Origin: Streptomyces sp. TS71-3
Lineage (GTDB): Bacteria; Actinomycetota; Actinomycetes; Streptomycetales; Streptomycetaceae
Direction: 5' to 3'
Length of the DNA stretch: 64,000 bases
Assembly (NCBI RefSeq): GCF_018327685.1
Contig: NZ_BNEL01000001.1
Location: 1,736,001 to 1,800,000 of the forward strand
The notes under the pieces were generated by a model. It searched no databases and had not been told where the DNA came from. It was given only the letters and a program-made list of their open reading frames with translations. Shown piece by piece: positions 24,112 to 32,655 of this stretch. Positions within the stretch are counted from its first letter, which is position 1. Every line of letters starts with the position of its first letter. Made by a program: the position numbers and the translations under genes.

Positions 24112-24621
24112 GGTGATGTCCTCCGGCGTCAATCGGTCTGGCCGATGGTTGTCGTTCTGCACACACCATCGGGTGTCGCGACCACGTGTGATTACCGCAT
24201 CTTGCCATTCGGACGGCCGTGTTCTGCCGGCCTCCCATGTCAAAATCGCATAACGGGTGATCCCCAGAACCCCCGGCGGGCGGCCCACCAAGGCCTGACC
24301 ATTTCCCGGTCCGGGACCTTCGAGCCGGAGAATCTCCGCCCCACCACGGCCGCGGGCAGATGCTCCGGGGCGCGGGGCGAGGCAGTCTGTATAAACGGCT
24401 ATGAGCCATCTCACCCGCTTCCGGCCGGAGTCGTCTCGGCCGGGCCCCGTCCGGTAAGAAGGTGACTCACACCCCTCATCCGGGGCTCAGGGCGCGCGTG
24501 CGGCGCGCCCGTCGCGTATGTGCCGTATGTACCGGACCCATCAGGGGCATACGCGGTGCCCGCCCACCCCTCAACCAGGAGTGGAAAACCCTCAACCATG
24601 AAGAACTAAGGGGTACAACAA
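24112..24621. other. Divergent intergenic region between ABC operon and malic enzyme
   Basis: About 510 bases that must hold both promoters. On the minus strand a consensus TTGACA (plus-strand 24238-24243) lies about 130 bases upstream of the binding-protein start, but no good -10 is found at 17-18 bases. The plus strand has a TATAAA-like stretch near 24390. Open frames here are not convincing. Confidence 0.45.
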
Positions 24622-25851
24622 GTGGCAGCGGAGATCGTCAATCCTCGCAACGACGCCGGGGCGGACGTGCAGGCCGGATCGGAAGAAGGTTCTCCGGAGG
24701 CCTTCCATCCCGCGTTCGCCCTGCACCGCGGAGGGAAGCTGGCGGTGCAGTCCACCGTCCCCGTCCGTGACAAGGACGACCTGTCCCTCGCCTACACGCC
24801 CGGTGTCGCGACCGTCTGCAGCGCCATCGCGGAGCGGCCCGAGCTGGTCCACGACTACACCTGGAAGTCCCAGGTCGTGGCCGTGGTCACGGACGGGACG
24901 GCGGTGCTGGGACTCGGCGACATCGGCCCGGAGGCCTCGCTCCCCGTGATGGAGGGCAAGGCGATCCTCTTCAAGCAGTTCGGTGGGGTGGACGCGGTGC
25001 CGCTGGCGCTCGCGACCACGGACGCCGACGAGATCGTGGACACCGTGGTGCGGCTCTCGCCGTCCTTCGGCGGCGTGAACCTGGAGGACATCTCGGCACC
25101 GCGGTGCTTCGAGATCGAGCGGAAGCTCCAGGAGCGTCTGGACATCCCGGTCTTCCACGACGACCAGCACGGCACCGCCGTCGTGACCCTCGCGGCCCTG
25201 CGCAACGCCACCCGGCTGACCGGGCGGACGCTGGGCGAGCTGCGTGCGGTCATCTCGGGTGCGGGCGCCGCCGGCGTCGCCATCGCCAAGATGCTGCTGG
25301 AGGCGGGCATCGGGGATGTCACCGTCACCGACCGCAAGGGCGTCGTGAGCCAGGACCGGGACGGCCTCACCCCGGTCAAGCAGGAGCTTGCCAAGATCAC
25401 CAACAAGGCCGGGCTCTCCGGCTCCCTGGAGACGGCGCTGGACGGCGCGGACGTGTTCATCGGCGTCTCGGGCGGGACGGTGCCGGAGCCGGCGGTGGCC
25501 TCGATGGCGAAGGACTCCTTCGTCTTCGCGATGGCCAACCCCAACCCGGAGATCCACCCGGACATCGCGCACCGGTACGCGGCCGTGGTCGCCACCGGCC
25601 GCTCCGACTTCCCCAACCAGATCAACAACGTGCTGGCCTTCCCCGGCATCTTCGCGGGCGCCCTCAAGGTCCGCGCGTCCCGGATCACCGAGACGATGAA
25701 GATCGCGGCGGCCGAGGCGCTGGCCGGCGTCGTCGGGGACGACCTCACGGCCGACTATGTGATTCCGTCTCCGTTCGACGAGCGGGTGGCCCCGGCGGTC
25801 ACCGACGCGGTGGCCGCGGCGGCCCGCGCGGAAGGGGTCGCCCGGCGGTAG
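24622..25851 (+). CDS. Malic enzyme (oxaloacetate-decarboxylating)
   Basis: This cytosolic enzyme oxidatively decarboxylates malate to pyruvate and supplies reduced nicotinamide cofactor. The 409-residue product has the short bacterial form without a phosphotransacetylase domain. Motifs: SLAYTPGVATVC (malic signature), GTAVLGLGDIGPEASLPVMEGK, FGGVNLEDISAPRCFEIE, the metal-binding FHDDQHGTAVVTLA and the Rossmann loop ISGAGAAGVAIAKMLL. The Streptomyces orthologue at this position is, as I recall, the NADP-preferring enzyme; cofactor choice is not provable here. GTG at 24622 with AAGGGG upstream. Confidence 0.93.
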   Translation: MAAEIVNPRNDAGADVQAGSEEGSPEAFHPAFALHRGGKLAVQSTVPVRDKDDLSLAYTPGVATVCSAIAERPELVHDYTWKSQVVAVVTDGTAVLGLGDIGPEASLPVMEGKAILFKQFGGVDAVPLALATTDADEIVDTVVRLSPSFGGVNLEDISAPRCFEIERKLQERLDIPVFHDDQHGTAVVTLAALRNATRLTGRTLGELRAVISGAGAAGVAIAKMLLEAGIGDVTVTDRKGVVSQDRDGLTPVKQELAKITNKAGLSGSLETALDGADVFIGVSGGTVPEPAVASMAKDSFVFAMANPNPEIHPDIAHRYAAVVATGRSDFPNQINNVLAFPGIFAGALKVRASRITETMKIAAAEALAGVVGDDLTADYVIPSPFDERVAPAVTDAVAAAARAEGVARR

Positions 25852-25899
25852 GCCGGTAGGCCGGAGCGGGGCCCGGCAGCAGGCCGGGAGCAGCGTGGC

Positions 25900-25937
25900 G
25901 GGGCCGCGCCGGGGGATCCGTCTCCGGGCGCGGCCCC
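25900..25937 (+). terminator. Terminator after malic enzyme gene
   Basis: GGGGCCGCGCC at 25900-25910 pairs with GGCGCGGCCCC at 25927-25937 over a 16-base loop, 49 bases after the stop codon. The remaining gap to 26128 shows short CGTGGCCGCGTGGAGGCC direct repeats and no gene. Confidence 0.75.
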
Positions 25938-26128
25938 TCTGCCGTGGCCGCGTGGAGGCCGCGGGCCGTCTCCTGGCGTGGCCGCGTGGAGGCCCCTGGC
26001 ACTCTCCCGCCGTGCCCGTGTGAGGGCACCCGGCCACCCCTCTGCCGTTGCGCATGACCGAATGGTTGGTTCCGCTCGCGCGGCACGCCTCACAGGTGCG
26101 GGTGGTTCCGTGCGGGGGCGGGCGGCCC

Positions 26129-26134
26129 TATCGT
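26129..26134 (+). promoter_or_regulatory. -10 box of a leaderless start (TATCGT)
   Basis: TATCGT ends 7 bases before the ATG at 26142; no ribosome site is visible in the 7 intervening bases. Confidence 0.5.
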
Positions 26135-26141
26135 CAAGGTC

Positions 26142-27104
26142 ATGTTCGCTGCCTACGCTGCACGTATCGACCGTGACCAGCCGCTCTCGGGCCTTGAGTT
26201 GGGGGAGCGGCCCGCGCCGGAGGTGCGGCCCGGCTGGTCCACCGTCACCGTCAAGGCCGCCTCGCTCAACCACCACGACCTGTGGTCGCTGCGGGGCGTC
26301 GGCCTGACCGAGGACAAGTTGCCCATGATCCTCGGCTGCGACGCCGCCGGAATCGACGAGGACGGCAACGAGGTCGTCCTGTACTCCGTCATCGGCCTGT
26401 CCGGGCACGGGGTCGGCCCCGACGAGTCCCGTTCCATCCTGACCGAGCGGTACCAGGGGACCTTCGCCGAGCAGGTCACCGTGCCCACCTGGAACCTGCT
26501 GCCGAAGCCGAAGGAGCTCTCCTTCGAGGAGGCCGCCTGCCTGCCGACGGCCTGGCTCACCGCGTACCGGATGCTCTTCACCAACTCCGGAGTGCGCCCC
26601 GGGGACTCCGTCCTGGTGCAGGGCGCCGGGGGCGGCGTCGCCACCGCCGCGATCGTCCTGGCCAAGGCGGCCGGGCTCAAGGTCTTCGCGACCAGCCGCG
26701 ACGAGGCCAAGCGGAAGCGCGCGCTGGAGCTCGGCGCGGTGGAGGCCCTGGAGACCGGGGCCCGCCTGCCGCACCGCGTGGACGCGGTCATCGAGACCGT
26801 CGGCGCCGCGACCTGGTCGCACTCGGTGAAGTCGCTGCGCCCCGGCGGCACCCTCGTGATCTCCGGCGCGACGAGCGGCGACCGTCCCTCGCACGCCGAA
26901 CTGGCCCGCATCTTCTTCCTGGAACTGAAGGTCGCCGGCACCACGATGGGCACCAAGGACGAGTTGGAGGACCTGCTCTCCTTCTGCGCCACCACCGGCG
27001 TACGCCCCGTCCTCGACACCACCCTGCCCCTCGACCGGGCCCGCGAGGGGTTCGAGCGGATGGAGTCGGGCGGGCAGTTCGGAAAGATCGTCCTGACCGT
27101 CTGA
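26142..27104 (+). CDS. MDR-superfamily zinc-type alcohol dehydrogenase-like oxidoreductase
   Basis: A 320-residue NAD(P)H-dependent reductase of the quinone oxidoreductase/zinc-binding dehydrogenase family. The GroES-like half has VKAASLNHHDLWSLRGV and MILGCDAAGID. The Rossmann half has VLVQGAGGGVATAAIVLAKA and the LKVFATSRDEAKRKRALELG strand that senses NADPH phosphate. The C-terminus ends ERMESGGQFGKIVLTV as in related proteins. Structural zinc cysteines are not present, so it is more likely quinone-reductase-like. The start is placed at the ATG directly after a -10 box. Substrate unknown. Confidence 0.9.
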   Translation: MFAAYAARIDRDQPLSGLELGERPAPEVRPGWSTVTVKAASLNHHDLWSLRGVGLTEDKLPMILGCDAAGIDEDGNEVVLYSVIGLSGHGVGPDESRSILTERYQGTFAEQVTVPTWNLLPKPKELSFEEAACLPTAWLTAYRMLFTNSGVRPGDSVLVQGAGGGVATAAIVLAKAAGLKVFATSRDEAKRKRALELGAVEALETGARLPHRVDAVIETVGAATWSHSVKSLRPGGTLVISGATSGDRPSHAELARIFFLELKVAGTTMGTKDELEDLLSFCATTGVRPVLDTTLPLDRAREGFERMESGGQFGKIVLTV

Positions 27105-27186
27105 GGCGGTCCACCGGAGCGCTCCGACGTCCGGAAGAGGCCCGGAAGAGGCCCGGAAGAGGCCCGGACGAGCCTCGCCGGCAGCG

Positions 27187-27227
27187 TCTCCCGTCTCCGG
27201 CGGCGGTCCGGCCGGAGACGGGAGACA
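27187..27227. terminator. Bidirectional terminator between oxidoreductase and phosphoesterase genes
   Basis: GTCTCCCGTCTCCGGC at 27187 onward pairs with GCCGGAGACGGGAGAC ending at 27227, a 16-bp stem over a short GGCGGTCCG loop. It is preceded by three direct repeats of CGGAAGAGGCC (27131-27170). Confidence 0.85.
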
Positions 27228-27236
27228 CTTCGTTCC

Positions 27237-27285
27237 TGAGCGGTATTACTGGGCGGTATTCCTGAGCGGTATTACTGGGCGGTCA
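27237..27285 (+). repeat. Short tandem repeat at the 3' end of the phosphoesterase gene
   Basis: CTGAGCGGTATTACTGGGCGGTATTC is followed by a second CTGAGCGGTATTACTGGGCGGT. The second copy includes the stop codon (27272-27274) and the last residues TAQ of the minus-strand gene. Removing the duplication would not change the product. Confidence 0.75.
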
Positions 27286-29227
27286 GGAATTCGTCCATGG
27301 ACAGGGGGCGGTTAACGACGCGGATGTCACCGACGTTGCCGTGGAAGACGATGTCGATGGCGCCCGCGTACTCGTGGCCGCCCACCAGCCACGGCAGGCC
27401 GAGCGAGGTGAGGCCGGTCGACACCCGGTTCGGGTTGTCGACGACCGGGGCGCCGTCGACGTACAGCTTCGTGAGCCGGCCGTCGTTGACCACCGCCAGG
27501 TGCCACCACTTGAGCTCCACCAGGCCGTGACCCCAGTTGGTCGTCGGGTAGGCGTCGTTCAGCGGGTAGTGGTTGAACTGCGGCTCGCGGCCGTTGTTCG
27601 AGATGGAGAGCTGGACCACGGGCTCGCCCGGGTCGGTGTTCTTGCCGTGCTTGCCGGCGTCCCCGGCCGAACCGCGGCGGCTGAGGATCGACGCCCAGCC
27701 GTTGTTCCCCGCGTCCCAGTCCAGCGGCATCATCACGAACGTCTCGATCGTGTAGCCGGACCTGAACGTCTCGGCGTTCAGCGGAGCCTTCTCCCCGGTC
27801 GTCAGGTACGTGCCGTGGAGCGGGTTCCTGCCGCCGACGAACTTCAGGCTGGCGTGCGCCGGCTGGTCGGGGTGGTGGTCGGCGGACCAGGTCAGCGCGT
27901 CGGAGGCGGTGCCCGGCAGGGTCACCACCGACAGGTCGTTGCCCTTGCCGGACAGGTCGCGGATCGTCTGGCCGGTGGTGAGCGGCGTGCCGGGCGCGCC
28001 CTGGCCGTCGAAGCGCCAGTACGCCAGCGTGCCCTTGACCAGCTCCTTGGCGGCGGGCCGTGCGGGGCGCACCGGAACCGGCGCGAAGCCGGAGAACCGC
28101 TTCTCGAAGTCGATCGGCATCGAGAAGTCGTCGACCGGGCCGGTGATCCGGGCGTGCTCGGCCGCCAGCTCGGTGCGGGACTCGGGGTCCTGGGCCAGGA
28201 TCCACGGGTTGATCGTCTCGACGTCGATCGTGTTGCGGGTCAGGTCGAAGTGGTACAGCCGGATCATGGCGCCGCCGCCGAAGTAGCGGTTCTGGTAGTT
28301 CGTGATGTGCATGAACACGTCGTTGCCGGCGGCGTTCTTCTTCGCCGTGCGCGCCGGCGGCCAGTAGTGCCCGTTGAGGGTCAGGAATATCTGGTCGTTG
28401 TCGTTGATCAGTTTGTCCCAGACCGTCTGGCCGTAGTCGGAGAGCACCGCGTTGTTCTCCGGGTCGCCGGACTCGTACGGGAAAACGTTGTCGTCGTAGT
28501 TCGAGTAGACGAGGTCGTGCGTCGTGAGGATCACCGGCATCTTCGGGTGGGCCTTGATGACGTTGTCGGCCCACGCGAAGCCCTGGTCGGTGGTCCGCCA
28601 GTCCAGGGCCAGCACCAGCCACGAGCGGCCGGCGGCCTGGAAGATGTGCGCGGTGTTGTAGCCGGTCGCGTCCGCCCCGGCGAACGTCTTCGAGCGCTTG
28701 AACCGCTGCGGGCCCATGGTCTGCAGGTACGGCGTGTCACCGCGGCTGTCGTCGCCTGACACGTCGTGGTTGCCGGCCAGCACGCTGTACGCGGCACCGT
28801 GCGAATCCAGCAGGGCGAACGCCTTGTCGACCTGCTGGAACGACAACGGGTCGGCGTCCTGCGTCATGTCGCCGAGGTGCGTCATGAACACGATGTTGTC
28901 GCCGGTCGTGTCGCCGCTGTGGTCGACGATGTAGCGGAACGACTCCTCCTGCGGCGTCCGGTTGACGCTGTCCTGGCTGCCCCAGTACAGGAACTGGGTG
29001 TCCGGCATCACCGCGAGGGTGAACTGGAGGGCGGTCGGATCCGGTCTCCACGGCCCGATCTTGCCGCTTTCCGTGGCCGACGCGGCGAACGCGGGCGTTC
29101 CCCCGAGCGCCGCCGCGCCGGTTCCCACCGCTGCCGCTCCCGCACCCGCCAGCGCGGCGTTGCGCAGAAAGCCTCGCCGGCTCTGCGCGGCCGACTCCTG
29201 TGATGGGTTGTCACCATGAACGCACAT
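27272..29227 (-). CDS. Tat-exported metallophosphoesterase with C-terminal LamG-like domain
   Basis: A secreted protein of 651 residues. A twin-arginine signal (SRRGFLRNAALAG) and an AFAA cleavage region precede a calcineurin-like phosphoesterase domain, about residues 75-330, with metal/catalytic blocks VMPDTQF, HLGDMTQD, LAGNHDVSGD, LTTHDLVYS and LNGHYW. A linker is followed by a concanavalin/LamG-like beta-sandwich, about 410-640 (LAYWRFDGQG, WWHLAVVNDGRLTKLYVDG, IDIVFHGNVGDIRVVNRPLS), likely for binding polysaccharide or matrix. The ATG at 29227 follows GGGAAGG; an in-frame upstream extension is less likely. Probably an extracellular phosphodiesterase or phosphatase; substrate unknown. 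Confidence 0.92.
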   Translation of the reverse strand: MCVHGDNPSQESAAQSRRGFLRNAALAGAGAAAVGTGAAALGGTPAFAASATESGKIGPWRPDPTALQFTLAVMPDTQFLYWGSQDSVNRTPQEESFRYIVDHSGDTTGDNIVFMTHLGDMTQDADPLSFQQVDKAFALLDSHGAAYSVLAGNHDVSGDDSRGDTPYLQTMGPQRFKRSKTFAGADATGYNTAHIFQAAGRSWLVLALDWRTTDQGFAWADNVIKAHPKMPVILTTHDLVYSNYDDNVFPYESGDPENNAVLSDYGQTVWDKLINDNDQIFLTLNGHYWPPARTAKKNAAGNDVFMHITNYQNRYFGGGAMIRLYHFDLTRNTIDVETINPWILAQDPESRTELAAEHARITGPVDDFSMPIDFEKRFSGFAPVPVRPARPAAKELVKGTLAYWRFDGQGAPGTPLTTGQTIRDLSGKGNDLSVVTLPGTASDALTWSADHHPDQPAHASLKFVGGRNPLHGTYLTTGEKAPLNAETFRSGYTIETFVMMPLDWDAGNNGWASILSRRGSAGDAGKHGKNTDPGEPVVQLSISNNGREPQFNHYPLNDAYPTTNWGHGLVELKWWHLAVVNDGRLTKLYVDGAPVVDNPNRVSTGLTSLGLPWLVGGHEYAGAIDIVFHGNVGDIRVVNRPLSMDEFLTAQ

Positions 29228-29518
29228 AAGGACCTTCCCGGGTTGGCACTTCAAACGCAACGAAGCTACTCAGAAGCGACCGAAGCCGGGCAGACGTGAG
29301 GTGACAAACGAAGATCTAGTGTCTGTCCAAGGCTGAAGCTCAAGGCGAATGATGACCAGAAGCTCATCTCCGGTGAGCGCACAGCCACCGCAAGGCGGCC
29401 AGGTCCGGCCCAGGGCGCCGTCGGAGGGTGCGGGGTGTCGCGACGATCCCGGGAATCCACCGCGCGCTCCTTGCGGAGATGCCTTTGTCCGTACCGGGGA
29501 AGGGACTTGAGAAATTAT

Positions 29519-29534
29519 GTCAACTTCTGTTGAC
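29519..29534. promoter_or_regulatory. Palindromic operator 1 (GTCAACTTCTGTTGAC)
   Basis: A perfect GTCAAC/GTTGAC inverted repeat with a 4-base centre. Its right arm overlaps the -35 box TTGACG. A related 16-mer lies 27 bases downstream. Confidence 0.7.
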
Positions 29535-29558
29535 GCCTTTCTCTAGTCAACGTACATT
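29530..29558 (+). promoter_or_regulatory. Promoter TTGACG-17-TACATT, leaderless
   Basis: The -35 box TTGACG (29530-29535) and -10 box TACATT (29553-29558) are separated by exactly 17 bases. The ATG lies 7 bases after the -10, so transcription should begin at the start codon. This is the best sigma-70-type promoter in the window. Confidence 0.75.
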
Positions 29559-29561
29559 GAC
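29546..29561. promoter_or_regulatory. Palindromic operator 2 (GTCAACGTACATTGAC)
   Basis: GTCAA/TTGAC arms around CGTACA. It covers the -10 box and ends four bases before the start codon. With operator 1 it would block polymerase binding if occupied. Confidence 0.65.
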
Positions 29562-29565
29562 AAAC

Positions 29566-29775
29566 ATGACCAACGCAACGGATCTCGTCGAGCGGGCCGG
29601 AGACCGCGACCCGCGCATCGGGCTGAGGGCCGTCGTCGCGCTACGGCGGCTGGCGGAGCAACTGGAGTCGGTTCAAGTACGCGGCGCGCGCGAGCAGGGC
29701 TGGTCGTGGCAGGAGATCGCGGAGGAACTCGGGGTCAGCAGGCAGGCCGTCCACAAGAAATACAGGGGGCAGTGA
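29566..29775 (+). CDS. Small helix-turn-helix protein
   Basis: A 69-residue protein. The C-terminal half is a helix-turn-helix (GWSWQEIAEELGVSRQAVHKKYR) and the N-terminal half a helical segment rich in Arg/Leu (RIGLRAVVALRRLAEQLES). It begins at the ATG at 29566, directly after a strong promoter; the open frame upstream is promoter DNA. It overlaps the following Clp-N gene by one base (TGATG). Two 16-bp palindromes over its own promoter make autoregulation likely. It resembles the short HTH proteins paired with Clp-N-domain proteins in other streptomycetes. Confidence 0.88.
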   Translation: MTNATDLVERAGDRDPRIGLRAVVALRRLAEQLESVQVRGAREQGWSWQEIAEELGVSRQAVHKKYRGQ

Positions 29776-30344
29776 TGTTCGAGCGGTTCACCAAGGACGC
29801 CCGTGCGGTGGTGAGCGATGCCGTCGGGCTCGCGGAACGGGCCGGGGCCCCGGTGGTCGACACCGACCACCTCCTGCTCGCCCTGCTGGACCGGGAGGGC
29901 AGCCGCGCGTCGTTCGCCCTCGGTGCACTCGGCGCGCGCGACCGGCGCAAGTCGATCGAGCAGAGCCTCGCGGCGGCTCGCAGGAGGGGCGGCCTCTCGG
30001 CCGCCGACGCGGATGCACTCGCCGGGCTGGGCATCGACCTCTCCGCGATCGTCTCCCGTGTCGAGGAGGCCCACGGGGTGGGCGCCCTGGCCCCCGCCGC
30101 CGGTGGAGGCAGGAACCGCGGCCGGCTGCGCCACCGTCCCCTGACCGACGGCGCCAAGCGGACCCTGGAACGCTCCCTGCGCATCGCCACCGGCCACCGC
30201 GACCGCCATATCGGCGACGAGCACCTCCTCCTGGCGCTCCTCGCCCGCCCCGGCATCCCCGCGGAGGTCCTCGCCGAGCACGACGTCACCTACGCCCAGG
30301 TGGACCGCGTGCTGTACGGCGAGGACGCGAGCGGCACTCGCTAG
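29775..30344 (+). CDS. Clp N-terminal-domain protein without ATPase module
   Basis: A 189-residue protein made of two Clp_N repeats. The first starts MFERFTKDARAVVSDAVGLA, with VVDTDHLLLALLDREGS; the second has LTDGAKRTLERSLRIA and HIGDEHLLLALLARPGI. There is no AAA+ domain, so it cannot unfold substrates itself; it may act as an adaptor or decoy for ClpC-type unfoldases. A Gly/Arg linker (AAGGGRNRGRLRHRP) separates the repeats. The ATG overlaps the HTH gene stop, giving a tightly coupled two-gene operon under the palindrome-bearing promoter. Confidence 0.9.
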   Translation: MFERFTKDARAVVSDAVGLAERAGAPVVDTDHLLLALLDREGSRASFALGALGARDRRKSIEQSLAAARRRGGLSAADADALAGLGIDLSAIVSRVEEAHGVGALAPAAGGGRNRGRLRHRPLTDGAKRTLERSLRIATGHRDRHIGDEHLLLALLARPGIPAEVLAEHDVTYAQVDRVLYGEDASGTR

Positions 30345-30359
30345 CCGAGGCGCGGCCGG

Positions 30360-31490
30360 TCAGGAACCGGAGGATCGCTCGGGGCGGGGGCCCTGGAGCG
30401 TCACCGCTATGTGGGCCGCCGCCGTCGACAGGTGGCGGCGCGCCTCGCGGAGCTGGTCCTCCGTGACGCCGTGGTCGCGGGCGGCGTCACGGATGTCGTC
30501 GCGGAAGCGGTCCAGCAGGCGGTCCAGGTCACGGGCGGGGTTGCCCGTGGAGTCCTCGTGGGCCCAGTCCGGCGAGAAGACGCCGGGGAAGGACTCGTCC
30601 TCCGGGAGGATGTCCGGCTCGGGCACCGGCTTGCCCCCCGCCCGGCCGGAGGCCGGAGTGCGGCCCGCGTCCTTGCGGCCGTCCTTGCGGCCGTCCTTGC
30701 CGCCGCCCTCCTTGCCGAACCCCAGGCCGAGGTCACCGAAGTCGAACTCCCCGAAGCCCTTGGCGAGTTCGGTGAGGCCTTCGCGTACGCCCGTGGGCCA
30801 GTCGCCGCGGGCGAAGTGGTCCTGTACCTGGTCCTGGACCTGGCGGGCGATGCGCTGAAGCTCCTCCTGTGCCTGGTTGCGGGCCCGCTCCTGCGCCTCC
30901 TTGGCCTGGCGGCGCGCTCGCTGGGCCTCGTCACGCGCGCGCCTGCTCTCGTCCTTCGCGCGGCGTGCCTGCTCCTTCCACTCCTGCTTGGCCCGCCGCA
31001 TCTCCTCCTTCGCGGCGCGCCACGCGTCCTTGTCGAGCAGGGTGCCCGTGTCGCCGTACTCCCAGAAGGAGCCCTCGGCCCCGGTCTTGTGGCGGTCGGA
31101 GCTGCGCGCCTCGGTTGCGGCCGCACGCATCTCACGGCGCAGGTCGCCCGCCGCGCCCCGCACGTCGTCGCGGATCTCGGCGGCCAGCTCGGCCACGGAC
31201 TCGCGGATCTCCAGCTCCAGATCCGCCAGTTCACCGCTGCGGTCGGCCAGCTCCGCGCGGCCGGCGTCCGTGATCGAGTAGACCTTGCGCCCGCCCTCGG
31301 TGGTGTGGGTGACCAGGCCCTCGGCCTCCAGCTTGGCCAGCCGGGGGTAGACCGTGCCGGCCGAGGGGGCGTAGAGGCCCTGGAAGCGCTCCTCCAGGAG
31401 GCGGATCACCTCGTAGCCGTGGCGCGGCGCCTCGTCCAGGAGCTTGAGCAGGTAGAGCCGCAGCCGGCCGTGGGCGAAGACGGGAGGCAT
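30360..31490 (-). CDS. PadR-family regulator with long coiled-coil tail
   Basis: A 376-residue protein. Residues 1-85 are a PadR winged helix (MPPVFAHGRLRLYLLKLLDE, HGYEVIRLLEERFQGLYAPSA, GTVYPRLAKLEAEGLV). The rest is unusually long for the family: a helical stretch to ~130, then an Arg/Glu/Ala/Gln-rich probable coiled coil, about 165-235 (REARRAKDESRRARDEAQRA type, here KEQARRAKDESRRARDEA), a Gly/Lys/Asp linker and a C-terminal helical domain. Ordinary PadR proteins are 110-180 residues. The ATG at 31490 is one base after the stop of the upstream DUF4097 gene, so it is in its operon and may regulate it. Confidence 0.9.
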   Translation of the reverse strand: MPPVFAHGRLRLYLLKLLDEAPRHGYEVIRLLEERFQGLYAPSAGTVYPRLAKLEAEGLVTHTTEGGRKVYSITDAGRAELADRSGELADLELEIRESVAELAAEIRDDVRGAAGDLRREMRAAATEARSSDRHKTGAEGSFWEYGDTGTLLDKDAWRAAKEEMRRAKQEWKEQARRAKDESRRARDEAQRARRQAKEAQERARNQAQEELQRIARQVQDQVQDHFARGDWPTGVREGLTELAKGFGEFDFGDLGLGFGKEGGGKDGRKDGRKDAGRTPASGRAGGKPVPEPDILPEDESFPGVFSPDWAHEDSTGNPARDLDRLLDRFRDDIRDAARDHGVTEDQLREARRHLSTAAAHIAVTLQGPRPERSSGS

Positions 31491-31491
31491 C

Positions 31492-32655
31492 TCAGAGCAC
31501 CTTCTTGTCGGTCGGGGCGTCACCCGGGGCGTCGGCGGCCTCCGCGGCGGCCGGGCGGCCGGCGTCGGGGGCCTCCGCCGCCCGGGTGCCCTCGGGGGGC
31601 CCGTCCGGGGTGGGCGGGACGGCCTCCGGCGGGATGTCGTCCGGCGGGGCCTTGCGCAGGCTCGTGCCCCCCGGGGAGGAGTCCTGGGGGGTGGAACTCC
31701 GTGATCCATTGTCCCGCGAATCGGAACCGCCGGGTCCGGAATCCTCCGGGCCGGGCCGGCGCGGACCGGCGGCCGGGGCCTGCGGTGCCGGCGCGGGCCC
31801 CTCGAACGGCGGCGGCGTGAGCGGCGGATCCTCGGTGTGCGGGCGGCGGAGCAGGGCGATCGAGCCGGAGACCGTGCTGGCCTTCAGGGTGCCGTTGCCC
31901 GCGCCGAGCCGGCCGGTGATCTTCTTCGAGCCCCACTGGCCGCTCACGCGCAGGTCCTCGAAGGCGTTGGAGACGGTGCCGCTCGCCGTGTTGGCCTCCA
32001 CGCGCGCGTCGGCCGGGTGGGGGAGGCGGATGGCGATCTCGCCCGAGACGTTTGAGACGCTCACATGGGTGGCGCGTCCGTCCGGGCTGACGCTGGCCGA
32101 GGCGAGGTCCACGATCACGGAGCCGCTGACCGACTCGGCCCGCACGGACGCCCCCGCGCCGTCCACGACCGTCAGGTCGCCCGAGACGGAGTTGAACAGG
32201 AGGTCGCCGGTGACGTCCTGCGCCTCCACGTTGCCGGAGACCGTGCTGGTGCGCACCGGTCCCGACAGGCCCACCAGCGTGGTGTCGCCGGAGACGCTCT
32301 TGACCTCCGTGCGCCCCTCGATGCCCGAGATCACGGCGCCGGCGCCGACGACGCCCACCTCGACGCGGGTGCCGGTCGGCACGGCGAGGGAGACCACGGC
32401 GGAACGCCGCCAGGTCTTGTGGTCGAGCCACTTGAGCAGGCCCTTCCAGGGGAGGTCCTCGTACGCGACGGTGAGGGCGCCGCCCTGCTGGGTGACGATC
32501 AGGGGGGCGCCCTCTATCTCGGAGACCTGGAGGCGGGGGGAACCATCGTCTGTCCCCACGACGTTGACCGTGCCGTTGGCGGTGCGCACGTGCAGCGACG
32601 CCACCGGGGTGTCGAAGGTGAGCTTCTCGGGCTCTGTGACGGACCACACGGGCAT
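31492..32655 (-). CDS. DUF4097 (adhesin-like beta-helix) protein
   Basis: A 387-residue protein. Residues 1-250 form a repetitive beta-solenoid of the DUF4097 family, with strand repeats such as GRTEVKSVSGDTTLVGLSGP, VRTSTVSGNVEAQDVTGD and LLFNSVSGDLTVVDG. The last ~130 residues are Pro/Ser/Gly/Asp-rich and disordered. No signal peptide or membrane helix is visible, so it is probably cytosolic. DUF4097 proteins often travel with PadR regulators; here the PadR gene is next in the operon. The ATG at 32655 has an AGGCCAGC-type weak site. Function is unknown. Confidence 0.88.
   Translation of the reverse strand: MPVWSVTEPEKLTFDTPVASLHVRTANGTVNVVGTDDGSPRLQVSEIEGAPLIVTQQGGALTVAYEDLPWKGLLKWLDHKTWRRSAVVSLAVPTGTRVEVGVVGAGAVISGIEGRTEVKSVSGDTTLVGLSGPVRTSTVSGNVEAQDVTGDLLFNSVSGDLTVVDGAGASVRAESVSGSVIVDLASASVSPDGRATHVSVSNVSGEIAIRLPHPADARVEANTASGTVSNAFEDLRVSGQWGSKKITGRLGAGNGTLKASTVSGSIALLRRPHTEDPPLTPPPFEGPAPAPQAPAAGPRRPGPEDSGPGGSDSRDNGSRSSTPQDSSPGGTSLRKAPPDDIPPEAVPPTPDGPPEGTRAAEAPDAGRPAAAEAADAPGDAPTDKKVL

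Larger units (their letters stand above)
29228..29565. other. Divergent intergenic region
   Basis: About 340 bases. The right end holds the leaderless promoter and two palindromes of the HTH gene (separate entries). The left end holds the phosphoesterase promoter; it is less GC-rich (about 29240-29400), but no clear -10/-35 pair was found. No gene is supported. Confidence 0.5.

Noticed and set aside
24598..24609. Four-codon ATG-AAG-AAC-TAA leader peptide before malic enzyme
   Set aside because: Too short to support and lacks a ribosome site; chance occurrence is likely.
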